A DNA stretch of 64,000 bases from Strongylocentrotus purpuratus (lineage: Eukaryota > Echinodermata > Echinoidea > Camarodonta > Strongylocentrotidae), in contig NW_022145612.1 of the NCBI RefSeq assembly GCF_000002235.5, positions 17,746,360-17,810,359 of the forward strand. Direction: 5' to 3'. The notes beneath the pieces were generated by a model. It did no database searches. It saw only the letters and a program-made list of their open reading frames with translations, and was not told the origin of the DNA. Shown one piece after another: positions 1 through 11,560 of this stretch. Position 1 is the stretch's first letter. Every line of letters starts with the position of its first letter. The position numbers and the translations under genes were made by a program.

Positions 1-700
1 TGTCATGATTTTAAAGAAGTGGTACAATACGGTTTCCTACTCCTAAAAAAGAAATTCAATCCAAGGATAACCAATCGACAGCTATACAAATGACCATTAT
101 CTTACTTGGTCACATTATAATACTGCAATGCTGAATACATGTATAATACATTGTAAGACACTATGAATTTTTACACTAGACTGCCGCTGTAATGCTAATG
201 ATACGAAGCGCCATGCATGCATGCAGCATGGAAATTAATCGCCGTGTCACGCAATATTGAATTCCTTCACGCCTGACTTATAAAATTCCTTAGGGTAAAC
301 AAAACAAAATTGACCAAAATATGTCTTTGTTTTGGAGCGTGTTGTAAGATGGTGCAGCAGATTTAACGACTCGTAGATAATGGAGAGCATACACTTGCTC
401 GATGGTGACTGGTGAGGAAAAGGAGTATACAAGCTGATAATGATTCAGTACAAGGCTGATACGACTTTACTCGTGTAGGGTCTTGCAAAAATAATAGGGC
501 GGATGGAAAATTGAATTGTTATTTGCAAATTCGACACATTAGCTTTAGTTTGGTAATTCACTCTATTTTAAAACTTGTAATATGTTAATTTCGATACAGT
601 TTTGACTTTATCAACGATCAATAATGATATGAAAAAATACATTTTGTAAACGCCTGATCTGGTGCGTATTGTGAATTATAGGAGTACGTCGTTTTTTTAG

Positions 701-945
701 AATTTACACGAAGATAATGAGCATAATTACTGTCATTTTTTTTTTTACTGAAATATGCATGCTCGACCCCAAGCTGTCAGAATTTGTGTCAAGAAGGATA
801 TTATTGCTGTACTTCGCACTGATGTTCTCTTCGATGGTATATCTTCTTAGCTTTCTGCAAACGTTGGGATTCAATGTCTTCGGTCATTATGACATTGTTA
901 TTCGTTCCTACAGTCCCTCATACCCCATTGACTTTAATGGAAAAG
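701..945 (+). CDS. Possible upstream exon of the MFSD6-like gene
   Basis: The frame is open from a TTTTTTTAG acceptor-like site ending at 700 (a second candidate is TCAG ending at 780) to a weak donor, AAAAG|GTTAAA. It encodes hydrophobic sequence (LLLYFALMFSSMVYLLSF) and ends YPIDFNGKG. The exon phase (one base left over) matches the next exon at 997, giving ...[13 protein letters not shown]-x-[DE]-F stretch just before the LTHA/VTHA motif is known in MFSD6 proteins, but the rest of the exon aligns poorly to what I remember of the family. It may be the true exon with diverged sequence, or a chance open frame, with the real exon lying before the window. Confidence 0.35.
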
Positions 946-950
946 GTTAA

Positions 951-1166
<216 letters not shown>

Positions 1167-1415
1167 TAGTTGGGTGTATTTCGCATCTGAACTTCCATTT
1201 CAATTTGACCCCTCCCCCTCCCATTATAAAAATATTTTAGCGATACCCCTAACAGGTATTATCCGATGAGTCATTCCTATCGAGGTCACAGAGAAATAAA
1301 AAGGTTGTTGTCACATTAGTAAAACATGTTTGTATGCCAATCGAAAATGGGTGTGACCATGATGATAATAATTTCTGTAAAATCCCTCTCTTGTTTCCTC
1401 TGATCCCATATACAG

Positions 1416-1762
1416 GTACGGAGCAAACATTCCGTGGCTTCGGTGTCGCTTCCCTCGTTGTCCTCGTCATCTTCTTGGCCATGCAGTATCAGTCATACAA
1501 CAACCCTAAATCAGATCCGTCATCATCCACCGACCCGACATCGTCCGGTAAGGCGAGGTCGTCATCACTGAACCGCGACGAAATCCAACCCGTCCTGACT
1601 GCCGAAGACGTCACTCCCATCCCGTACTCTGAGAAACGCGACGAAACCGTCGATGATGACGGAGAGCGAGATCTTGAGCTTGGAGAAGGAGGAGGGTTCG
1701 ACGACGGGAGAGCTCTGGCGCAAGAAGTCGGTCAGGACAGCACAGGTGGAGGCGAATTTTAA
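1416..1762 (+). CDS. MFSD6: MFSD6-like transporter, terminal exon
   Basis: A TATACAG acceptor precedes GTEQTFRGFGVASLVVLVIF, the last transmembrane helix (human: AATFRGIGMACLVILLLF). About 85 residues of hydrophilic, Ser/Asp/Glu-rich tail follow, rich in SSS and DDD/GEGGG stretches, ending at TAA 1760-1762. The tail is presumably cytosolic and is poorly conserved in the family. Together with the exon at 997 this is the C-terminal third of the protein; the large N-terminal exons must lie before the window. Phase across the 257-bp intron is correct (TTT G|GT ACG). Confidence 0.9.
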
Positions 1763-3050
1763 TCATGTCCGAGATTTTTTTTCCAGTTAATTTAAACAAA
1801 TTTAGATTGTTGAAAATATTACTTGATGTATACACAGCAAATTATAATGTAACTAAGGTCTTTTAAAATACAGATCCTAAGAAACCGTCTTAAAATGGAA
1901 AATGGAGTAGAGTGCTCAGTTTGGGAAACATAATGATCAAAATGAAGATGAGACACGAGACACAACCGACAATATGTTTGTGTTTGACGCTATTCAGTAA
2001 AGCAAGTCAGTTTTAATCGTTTGATGGTTTCACCATGGTCTCCATGCACACCAAAAAATCCTTCTTTTTGCAGAAAGTTAACAATACAAATTATAACTGA
2101 ATTTCAAAGTTCACGGAAATTGCAGTCGATTTGAAATGGGATTTGAAACGTCTGATTGTTTGTGAAAGCTATGCTCCAACTAGCACCAGGGAGACAAATT
2201 AACTTTTAAACGTTTTTTTAAAACACTGTTTGAGTTCAACCCGCCATGTATCAAGATATAATGTTTTAATCCCACTTTCATAAGTGACTTCAATATAAGG
2301 TCAGACTCTATTCCTGTAACTGTTAATAATTGTATGCCAACATTTTCTTTTGAATTTGTTGGTTTGTTTATTTCCCCTGATTTTTGTCATTTCTTACCAA
2401 AGACGGGAAGTACATTTATGACACAATCAATTTTCCAGGCATCACTGTACTTTTATTGTAAAATAATGTGTATACTATAAAGTTTGAAAACAAATGCTAG
2501 ATAGAAGAAAAAGGTATATGTGATATGAGTATAGTAGTGGCCTCAACCTCCCCATGCAAAGTAGTATAGCCCTCTTGTGCTATTCGTAGCAGTATTATTT
2601 GGCTGTCTTATATTAATATCAGATTCTCATGTAGATTCGTAAAATATAATGATATAGAGAGTGAAATGTACATAATTAAAAGTGCCACTATGCTTTATTT
2701 TTGAAAAAAGAAAAAGAGAAATATGTATAACAATGGATGTAAAATGGTCACTGTATGTATTTCAAAGTATTGTTGTATAGGTTTATATAAGTAGTATAGC
2801 AATTCGTAAATCAATGATGCAAGTAGTAGATACATGAAGTAGTAGAAACATGAAGATTTAAGGGAAGATGGGTATTGTGATTTTTAAATTGGATAGTAAG
2901 TAACAGGCAAATCCTTTATAACGAAGTACCTGGAAGTGCGAACAGATTTTCGCTTTGTAGGCGACATTATAATAATAACCCTAACCCACATTTTAACCAG
3001 GACGGGAGGGAGAGGGGGGGGGGGGGGGGGTTAATGGGATAACAAATTAC
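1763..3050 (+). other. Probable 3' UTR and flank of MFSD6-like gene
   Basis: AT-rich DNA without coding potential directly after the stop codon. A 3' UTR is expected here, but no unambiguous poly(A) signal can be chosen. A run of about 18 G lies near 3013-3030 just before a small MITE. Confidence 0.35.
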
Positions 3051-3056
3051 AGACAG

Positions 3057-3168
3057 AGCCCGTCTTACAAAGAGTTGATATCAATCGCAACTATGTACAT
3101 TAGAGATAAGAGACTTCAAACTTGCAATTAATTTGGATCAATCGCAACACTTTGTAAGACGGAGCCCA
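3057..3168. mobile_element. Short palindromic MITE, GCCCGTCTTAC family, copy 1
   Basis: The ends GCCCGTCTTACAAAGAGTTG and CAACACTTTGTAAGACGG are inverted repeats, and the interior contains ATCAATCGCAA and TTGGATCAATCGCAA. The same element occurs at 20820-20949. Non-autonomous, with no coding capacity. Confidence 0.75.
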
Positions 3169-3689
3169 GGACGTTATTCTCTTGATTTATATCAGGACTG
3201 TGCTCTGATAACTGTCCCCTGATGACTATCCCCCAATCAGTTGAAGGGATAACTTTTTTTTGTCCTAAAATTTTAAACTCCACAAAGCGACTTCATTGTA
3301 ACAGGGTTTGCCTGCAGGAGTTCAATGTTATATATCGGAAGCTTTATCAAAGAACAGCATTGACCTATATCATAATGATAAGCCCCATCTTGATTGCCGT
3401 TCATACAAGCTTAATAGTGAATCATTTGAAAGAAATATATTATGTACAATCGTAAAATTATCCAGGTCATTTCGTGCACGTGGATTTGGCTTATTTGGGG
3501 AATTTTTGTGTGAATGATTATTGCGAAAGTGACATCCTTGGTAGTATTCAGCGCTTCCGTCAGATATTTAGCGATGCTGGTTTTATGATTTTACTTGTGA
3601 AACGCCATGCTAAAGAATTGTTAAAGGCACAAGCTTGGGATTAAACCATTAGCACTAGAGAAATGATAATGTGTGAGGTTTCAGTTTAT

Positions 3690-4055
3690 TGACTACGAAG
3701 AAGAAAAAGAGGATGGAGAGAGCGGTGGTGGGAGAGACATGGGATAAGATAAAGAGAAAAGGATGGAGAGATGGGGATTAAAAGGGAGAAGAAAAGAGAG
3801 GGAGATAATGGGGGTGCGAGAGAGAGAGAGAGAGAGAGAGAGAAAGGTGGGCGGGGAAGGATCCATTTAGGAAACAAACAAGAGGAGAAAAGGGGCTGAA
3901 AACATGTAGAAAGCACAGGAATGCAGATCAGATCGAATTGGGAGGAGAGCCGATACTCATACACGGGGAAGAGATAAGTTTGAGAAGAAGGGATGCGTCG
4001 AAGAAAAGGGGAAGAAAAATGAAGAGAAGAAAATACAGAGGAACTAAAAGACACG
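3690..4055. repeat. Purine-rich low-complexity tract
   Basis: GA-rich sequence on the + strand, including a pure (GA)n run near 3817-3842. Open frames here on the opposite strand are Ser/Leu/Pro low-complexity artefacts. Confidence 0.8.
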
Positions 4056-4169
4056 AATGACTTTTAGGGTGCATGACAAATATAATCTAAACCCATTTAT
4101 TTAGAATAATTCAATTTGTTAAAGGTAATAAACGATGTTGGTGAAGGTCGTAGATTTGATTTAACTTAT

Positions 4170-4883
4170 TTAAAGGCTAAGTCCACTCCAACAAAATATT
4201 TTGCTTTTAATAGATGCACAGAGAGAAACAGAGCAAAAAAAATAGGTAAAATCGGATAACTAATAAGGAAGTTATGAATTTTGTTTAAAGTATGAAAAAC
4301 TATGGAACTGAGAAATCTAAATGCCCCACCATTTATCAATTGCTTTGTACATTTTTATCACACTAATTCCCTTTTTTATCCCCAAAACTTGATTTCCCAT
4401 TTTATATGATTTGTATCATATTGCGTGCTTGATATTTCACAATTTTTTATGAACTTTTAGAGTTGATACTATTTTGGGAATATTGTATATTCATAATCAT
4501 TGATTTTTATATAAATAGTTTATCAAAATTCACATTTGTCATGATTTAACTGAAAAAATTACTCTACCGGTATATTAGTACATCCACACACACAAAATAT
4601 TACGATCAATATACTTGGGATGCTGGTGTGAATAAAAAGAATTTTAGAAGGAAAATTGGAAATTTACACTATCAATATAAAGTAAACAATTATTGGATAG
4701 TGAGGCAATGACGTCACAGACTCATGAGTGAGTTGCCAATTTGTCTTGTGATTTTCAAAGTTTTTCATGTCATAACTTTCTTATTAGTTATCCGACTTTG
4801 CTCAAATTTTGTCTGGTTGGTTTGTCTTGATTTTTTTGCTTCTATTGAAGGCAAGTTATTTTTGGAGTGGAGTTGCCATTTAA
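4170..4883. mobile_element. Palindromic TTAA MITE (AAGTCCACTCC family)
   Basis: The left end TTAAAGGCTAAGTCCACTCC pairs with a right end whose complement reads TTAAATGGCAACTCCACTCC. Similarity between the arms continues about 130 bp inward (CGGATAACTAATAAGGAAGTTATGA against its complement near 4770-4800). Both ends carry TTAA, as expected for piggyBac-like or other TTAA-targeting elements. No transposase is encoded. Confidence 0.8.
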
Positions 4884-5119
4884 CTTTATCTTTTTCTCTT
4901 TTGTTGAGGGGAGGGATGGAGTTGAATGTCCTTTTCTTTTAAAATATTGTTGGTCCTAGACAATCATTGCTCTGTCACTGTGTCCATTGATCTGCACTGC
5001 AAGAAACCTGTCCAGTCAGACAATTCTGTATATTTCCCCCTTGTCTTCCTTCAGCATAGCAGTGTGTACTTTACAAAATTAATGTCAAAACTTGGTAAGG
5101 GTATGAATAACTAACTGTA

Positions 5120-7376
5120 CGGACATTGATAACAGAATAATCATCAGGGAACATGCACGTATGATTTCTTAAAATGCAAGCATTCAAAAACAAATTAGGG
5201 GGTTGTTCTATACCGCAATATGTGTATGGGGTTATACAAGTCAGGAACTCTGACCCGTGTGACCTTTTAACAATATAGTGCGTTACCTCTCATATAATCT
5301 TTAGAATGAGACAAAATTAACTGCAACACGGTCTATAAGACTTTTGAACAATCAATTCTAGGTTTCAATACCCTAATGTATATCCCAATTCATGTTCTGA
5401 TTATCAAAGTACATGTAGTATGTCATTGTAATCTTTCACATTTCAATAGGTACAAGACTACTGAAACTGCTTTGGATTGACTTTTCAAAAGCCTTTGAGA
5501 TTGTGTTATGCATAAAATGCCTGAGAAGTTGCTACATTAATAAAGAGAATGCAAGAAAACATTTCATTACTCAAAAACTTTACTCTTTTATTCATCAATT
5601 TCCAACAATTCAAATTAACCAGGAATGTGACTGAAAAGTACATGTACTCCTGTTATACCCAAGATGTGTCTAGTATAAAAAAGAATGAAAAATATATGAA
5701 ATTAGTGATCAGATAAGCTTATAAAGTCATTCTAAATGTACGCAACATTCACAACAGTTTGCATGTACATGTAGTATCACAATTCACAAAGGTGTGGAAT
5801 TTTGCTCAGTGATTTGGGATGGTGTACATTCATAGACTGACCAGATGTGTGATAGTTACTACTCTCAGACTGACTGACCTCCAAGTTTAAAATGCCCTTC
5901 TTATAGACATGACTTGGATTTGAGCTCGAGTTGGTTTATCGGAACACCAGAAGCCCAACCACGTTATTTATATCCTCACAGTTAGATGTTCTTTCTTCAA
6001 TACACAGACCACTAAATCAAAGTACAGTGTGTACATATGATTACATCAAGTCATCAAAACTTTGATACATGACAACAACAAAATTGCCAATACATGTATT
6101 GCAAACTGAGTTGGGTAGCTCTAGGTGCATAGAACTAAAGGTTGATAATGGACTGTGTCATCTCACAGATATGTTATTACGCCCATGTAGAAGTGACTTA
6201 ACATGATCACAGACTCATCCTTGGTTTCACAAACCGATGTACCGCACACATACTGTAGGCTGATACCGGACGGTAAAGGGAATAAAACTAGAAAATTCAC
6301 AAGTTGATACGATACATGAAACAAAGAAACAAAAAGTTTACATTCAACTTATTACCAACTTGACAACAAAGGTCACTTTGAAATAAAAAAAATTAAGTTT
6401 AACTATTGAGCAAATATTATACAGCAAAATGTTCTTTTTTTTTCATTCCTACACAACATCTACAGCTTGAGCAGGCATTAAGATGTACATTTGCAAACAG
6501 ATAAAGTGTTCACACCTTCAAAACATCAGAACAATGTTACACAAAGAAAATAAATGTTTTCCAGCATAACAGACCTATTTTACGATGAACTGCTTTTCTT
6601 GTAGGTTCTGTTTATTTCAAAATAAATTGTCATGATTCTTGGGCAAACATACTATGGGTATTAATTAACAATTGCATTATTCACCCAAAATAGAATGCAA
6701 GACCTATCGGTACTTGAAGCGCAGATTATTGAAGAAATAGATAACATGAGGGTACAAAGATTCTTTATTTTTTCTCTCCATTTCTACATGTAGTACATGA
6801 CAGTGCATAATGGTACAACTTACATCAGAATACAGGTTTAAAATGTACAAGACAATCAAATTGTTTTTTTTCCTTACCTTAATACATGACAGAAATAGAA
6901 TAAATATATGGGTTGGTTTTTAAAAATCAGCAAACATACAATTATGGAACTCAGTACTTCTCTAAGTCACCAGCCAATATAGGGATACACTTTTAAGCTT
7001 CTTCTTATGTCACAAAATCTTGCTGATGGCTTTGTTTTCATTGCATTCCTACCTATTTCTTGGGTTTCTCCTATTGTACATAAAGAACAACAAAAACCAT
7101 TTGAATATCAAGTACATAAGGCAAAAAATGGGGGAAAAATACAGAGAAAGATATACACATATATTAAACAAACTGGAGGTGAGAACTTTTTAAAAGGCCA
7201 TCTACAAAATCCAATGCAGAAGATAATCTCCATACATTCTTTGTTACATGACCTTGCATTAGTCACTTAACTGCCACACACAACTCACACATCTCTTACA
7301 GTATACATGCACTATCTGTCACCTGCCAACTGTCCCTCAGCCCCCTTCCCTACCCCTTAGAATTCCTAAATTAAAA
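5120..7376 (-). other. AT-rich stretch, probable RAMAC 3' UTR and downstream
   Basis: No protein-coding signal. It lies immediately downstream of the RAMAC stop on the minus strand. Several TTTATT motifs (AATAAA on the minus strand, for example near 5588 and 6761) could end the transcript. The true end cannot be fixed by eye. Confidence 0.35.
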
Positions 7377-7821
7377 TCAATAATCCTCCCACTTCCTCTG
7401 TTGTCCTCCACCTCTTTGGAACCTGCCCCCACGGTTACCCCCATACCTGTCCTGTTGCTGGTAACCGCCTTGGTAGCCACCCCTGCCACCACCTCCCTGG
7501 TATCCTCCACCTCCCTGGTATCCTCCCCTGCCCTGGTATCCACCCCCGCCACCGCCTCCACCATAACCTCCCCTACCAAACCTCTGGTTTCCATACCCCT
7601 GGTTGTATCCTCCGTATCCTCCTTGACCTTGGTTTCCGTACCCTCCTCCTCCTCCTCCATAGCCTCCTCTGCCTTGGTAGCCACCTCCCCATCCTCCACC
7701 CTGTCTGTTGTAGTTCTCTTGATGCCACCTCTGCCTGCTGTCGTTATTATACCACTCGTCGCGACCGTCGTAGGAGCGTTTCATTCCTCGACCGCTGTTA
7801 AAGCGCCCGCGACCAAACCCT
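7377..7821 (-). CDS. RAMAC: RAMAC exon with RGG/GYGG-rich tail and stop
   Basis: Minus strand. The acceptor TTTACAG is followed by AGGGTTTGG. The split Arg codon from the first coding exon (AG|A) keeps the frame, and the exon encodes residues 68-215: RGFGRGRFNSGRGMKRSYDG, then a region rich in Gln, Asn and Trp, then many GGYGGGG, QGRGGY and GGYQGG repeats ending RKWEDY. In human RAMAC the C-terminal half is an Asn/Gln/Arg/Tyr-rich RNA-binding tail, so the compositional type fits. The glycine repeats make this tail roughly twice the usual length. The repeats also create open frames on the other strand, which are shadows. Confidence 0.85.
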
Positions 7822-8705
7822 CTGTAAACAAATGTTCAGAGAATTTCTGATGTAAGTCATGGTCATGGGCACCAACTTCTCATTATATAAAGAATGATTT
7901 TTCTTATTCAGATATTACATGATGAAAATATGATTTAATAACACTCATAATCAACTACACCATAACAAACATTTACTGAAGCTATTATACCTATTACCAA
8001 TATAAGATATTGATTGGCCAAGATGTCTCATGTTGTTCTACTCTAGTTTTAAAGTAAATTGCACAGTAAATATATTCATTCCCCACCAATGTCTTCTAGT
8101 TCATATCTCACAGAAAAGGAGTTGATCCATTTTGTACATAACAATTCAAGCCATAAACTAGGAATGAATTTAAAAAAAAGTTCTAACAAGATCAATATCG
8201 GGCATGACCTAACACCCTTACCGTTACAGGCAATATGTTTGCAATCATCACTGCTTTAAATTTCTTCTTTGCACAAATCAACCAAAATGAGAGTTATGAT
8301 AATACCCATCTGTTTCATTTCTTCTTGGAATCACACAAATGATGCTAAGAATTCAGTATTTTTGCTTTTGGCTTGGTTGCTAATGATACCTCAAGTTTTA
8401 TGTTATGTCACGTCTCGTTGTTTCTTTACCCTGATCTGCTTGGTATCAAGTACAGGAAAACTATTTTTTTTATATGACATGAAACTATTGAACATATCAT
8501 ACCTTTGATTTCTCGGCCTCATGACCTGGTAATGGTTCAAGATTGGTGGAACTCTGGCTTCTTTAATATTTGTCACATATTCTTGGAACGTTACGTCATC
8601 CTCCGTGAATCTGGATGCAAACATATCCTCAAACCTGGCCAGAACCTCCTCATCGACTGGCTCAGCTCCAGTGACTGGGGTCTCGGTAGATTCGACTTCC
8701 GTCAT
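7377..8705 (-). CDS. RAMAC: RNA guanine-N7 methyltransferase activating subunit (RAMAC)
   Basis: Two coding exons, 8503-8705 and 7377-7821, give a 215-residue protein. RAMAC binds RNMT, the nuclear mRNA cap guanine-N7 methyltransferase, stimulates it and helps recruit RNA. The diagnostic segment FEDMFASRFTEDD followed by FQEY (about residues 25-43) matches human FEEMFASRFTENDKEYQEY, the RNMT-activating region. A second short conserved block, NHYQVMRPRNQR, ends at the exon junction. The rest is a low-complexity Arg/Gly/Tyr/Gln tail. Human RAMAC is 118 aa, so this is a long form. The ATG lies 13 bases inside the exon after a minus-strand TTTTTTTGCAG acceptor, so a non-coding first exon upstream (above 8718) is expected. 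Confidence 0.88.
8503..8705 (-). CDS. RAMAC: RAMAC first coding exon
   Basis: Encodes residues 1-67 and two bases of codon 68: MTEVESTETPVTGAEPVDEE, then the RNMT-activating motif. The minus-strand donor is CAAAG|GTATGA. The upstream acceptor TTTGCAG|AAAACTTCAAA places the start in Kozak-like context AAAATGA. Confidence 0.88.
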
Positions 8706-8890
8706 TTTGAAGTTTTCTGCAAAAAAATTTGAATGAAGTGGATTCAACTGCTAGTGAAACTTGTGAAAGCAAGAAAGCAAACAAAAATGAGGTGGAAAAA
8801 GATTGATCGTTTGTTATAGAATTTTTCAGACAAAATGGAACAAAAAAACCTGATGAATTGCTTTTTTCTTGTGATTGTGAGCCTCGTATC

Positions 8891-8898
<8 letters not shown>

Positions 8899-8928
<30 letters not shown>
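8899..8928. repeat. (TA)n microsatellite
   Basis: About 15 uninterrupted TA units upstream of RAMAC. Confidence 0.9.
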
Positions 8929-8929
<1 letters not shown>

Positions 8930-8930
<1 letters not shown>

Positions 8931-9680
8931 ATTCAAACTTTGCTGTCCATTCGGTAATTATTGAAATAAATTAATTTGTGAAGAATATGAGAAATCACAA
9001 ATCAAATATCACATTCTCTAATATTTTCAAAATCTCTGAGCTCTGCGCACTTTGGTCACCCCTAGCCCTTCAAATTACAACGAATCCGGGCTAACTCAGA
9101 CTCGGGGACAACTCAGCTCCGCTGCAAATATGGGGCTAATTTGAAGTTGTCCCAGCATACCCTAACTCCAGGAAAATGCTGAATATGCACGACTCAAAGG
9201 TCCCTCGGTCCTTCACAACCTCGTACATATTCAGCATTTTTGAGCAAACAGCGCTCTATAGCATGAATATTCATATTTGCTGCGCCGCTACCGCGCATGC
9301 GTACTTTCTCTTCGCCATGTTGACGATACAACATGGATAGCTCGTTTTAGGGCGAGGAATCACCGTTTTTGCCATCGAAGACTTCTTCAAATTATAATTT
9401 CGAGTGTGGTGCGACATGCCCAGAGGAATCGAAAGCACTGTTAGTCAGAATTTGTAAAACTACCGTTACCCACCTCGGGAAAAATGTCGCCACAACCACT
9501 GTTTGATTTTTGTTTCAGATTTCGCACTGAAGCTCCGAGACTGAAGGCGTCAGCATCGGAGCTTCCTCAAATTAAACATACCCCAACTTTAACCCTAACC
9601 GTAATGCTTAAACCCTACCCTAACCCTAAAGAATTTATTAAAAATTCAATCATGCCGGGATAACTTGGCCCTAGATCTAG
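8930..9680. other. Intergenic DNA upstream of RAMAC, possible promoter region
   Basis: No coding signal. CpG density rises near 9270-9440, with CGCATGCG and a GCCATGTTG motif (YY1-like). This is a plausible site for the RAMAC non-coding first exon and promoter. No TATA box could be assigned. Confidence 0.3.
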
Positions 9681-9690
9681 ACTAGGCCTG

Positions 9691-11104
9691 TAGAGTAAAG
9701 GAGCCGGTTTTCGGCCACTTAAGACAAAATCCTATTTTTTGGACCCTTTACTTCCTATTTATTATCACTTTTTGTTCAAATCATGAAGCAAATATTATTA
9801 TTATTTAAACAAAACAAGAATTCCAGAAAAAAATCACGAATTGCCATGACAATATTCATTTCAATTTTCACTGTTTCGGAGTCAGTTTTCGGCATAGCCT
9901 ACCAGTTTTCGGCCGCATGTACAAAGTCAATAGGAAGGGCGCGCACGCGCCGTGCGTTTCCGCGCTGATCTATAGCACTAGCGGGCGGAGCAGATATCCC
10001 ACGCCGGAGCTCCCCGGAGCTCGCCAGGCCGAAAACTAGTACTGCGGTGATCGGATATCAGAATCTGAATTAGACAGAGATATCGTGTGTGCGTTGCGGT
10101 GTGCGGCTGCATTGATTTAATACATACGATGAGATACTTTTGAGCTTGCGAATAGCACAAAATCGGGCTCTAAATCTGAAAAATACTTGAATTCTATTTA
10201 CTCATTTTATGGTACCCATATTTCTTACAGACACGCGTAAGATACTAAGGCTGTGCACAACAGTGTAATGAGCTACCCGAGTACACTCCCATGCTTACAA
10301 GCGAATACTCGAGTATTCGGACGCCATGTTTTGTTTTGTTTTGTTTGTTTTTTTTAATTTTAAAAAAAAAATTATTTATTTATTTTTTTATTTTTTATTT
10401 TTTATTTTTATTTTTTTTGCCACCACCATACATACCACTTGAGCAGTATCCCAGTTCTGTCGCCGAAAACGCATGCAATTTTACTTTGAGTTGCAGTTGA
10501 AGGCGCCGATTTAATAATAATAATAACAGTGAACAATGCTGTTTTAAAAACCAAAGATGGCAGAATAATCCATTTTCCTCCAAGTCCAAGCAGAAATCCA
10601 GACATTTGGTCCCAGTTTCTGAGTGGTGAGTTTGACAGTGCTTGAGTTGGGAAACATTTTTACCGACGGCAACATGCCAGCGGCCGCCGCTCACCCAGGC
10701 ACGGGTAAGCGTCGGCCTGGACATTTTTAATTTTTTTTTAATTTTTTTTTTTTTTAATTTTTTTTTTTTTTTTTTTTTTTTGCAGCCGAATATTCGGGTA
10801 CGAGAAATCATACCCGAGTAGTTGTCAACCGTGCGGGTACTCGAGCATTCGACTACCCTTCACAGCCTTATAAGATACTCGATTTTTCAGATTCGGGTAG
10901 CGGGACCGCCGATTACATCGCTAAAATGTGATATTTTAGGATATATTTTTCATTGCAAATGTGGTTCTTCAGTGACACTGGCATGGTATGGTATGTGTGG
11001 GATATGTGTTATGCTATTATGCGATGTATTTTAGAGGGATTTTACCTTGCATCCAACCAATCGGCCGAAAACTGGAGCTGGCCGATTACCGGCTCCTTTA
11101 CTCT
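9691..11104. mobile_element. Non-autonomous TIR element (AGAGTAAAGGAGCCGGT)
   Basis: The left end AGAGTAAAGGAGCCGGTTTT (9692 on) is mirrored at the right end, whose complement reads CTAGAGTAAAGGAGCCGGTA (to 11104). The interior repeats CAGTTTTCGGC several times near both ends. No transposase frame was found. A second element (10246-10870) is nested inside. No clear target duplication was seen for the outer element. Confidence 0.65.
10246..10870. mobile_element. Nested hAT-like element with 8-bp TSD
   Basis: The terminal inverted repeats TAAGGCTGTG and CACAGCCTTA are flanked on both sides by TAAGATAC (10238-10245 and 10871-10878), a perfect 8-bp target duplication. Subterminal inverted motifs (TACCCGAGTA, ACTCGAGTATTCGG and complements) follow. 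The middle holds long A/T homopolymers. It has no coding capacity. The 8-bp duplication is typical of hAT elements. Confidence 0.85.
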
Positions 11105-11299
11105 AGTTAGGCAAATTCATGCAAAAAAATATATTCAAGAAATTGACTTGAAAACACATCAGACAATTAGTCTGAACCGAGTCAGGAGCAAATTTGAAGA
11201 AATTATATTTTTAAATGTTGTAAAACAAAAGATATAAGAAGAAAACTGACCAAGTATCTGTACTAAAAATCGTACATGTAAAATTGGTCGTAGACATTC

Positions 11300-11560
11300 G
11301 ACAGCTGAAAATGACGCACCCGGTTGTGGTACGTACGTTCTCGAATCCAAAATCGTATCTCACACACACACTCTCGCCATACCGCGAATGGTCCGTCGTG
11401 GGGAGCTAGCCGCCCGAGAGTTTGCCAGCGATACCAACGCACCCTCGGAGCTCCGCAGCGCACAATTTTAGCGGAACTCGAAAGATTCGAGGTGGGAAGG
11501 TGGCGGGCTAGCTTTTTGCCAAAACCACGCTAGAACGTCTGCGGGCAAAGTAAAAATAAC
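11300..11560. promoter_or_regulatory. CpG-rich block, possible promoter
   Basis: GC- and CpG-rich compared with its surroundings (TCTCGCCATACCGCGAATGG, GCTAGCCGCCCGAGAG). It lies between the divergent RAMAC and cyclin H genes. An open frame of about 70 codons across it has no recognisable domain. It could be a promoter or non-coding first exon of either neighbour, or a repeat. Confidence 0.25.

Noticed and set aside
7401-7850. 149-codon open frame on the + strand
   Set aside because: It is the antisense shadow of the RAMAC Gly/Tyr-rich exon and is made of Ser/Thr/Val/Pro repeats.
9587-9635. Telomere-like CCCTAA repeats
   Set aside because: Only a few imperfect copies in non-terminal sequence; too short to claim an interstitial telomere.
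11324-11533. 70-codon open frame in a CpG-rich block
   Set aside because: Open frames of this length are expected in GC-rich DNA, and no family is recognised.
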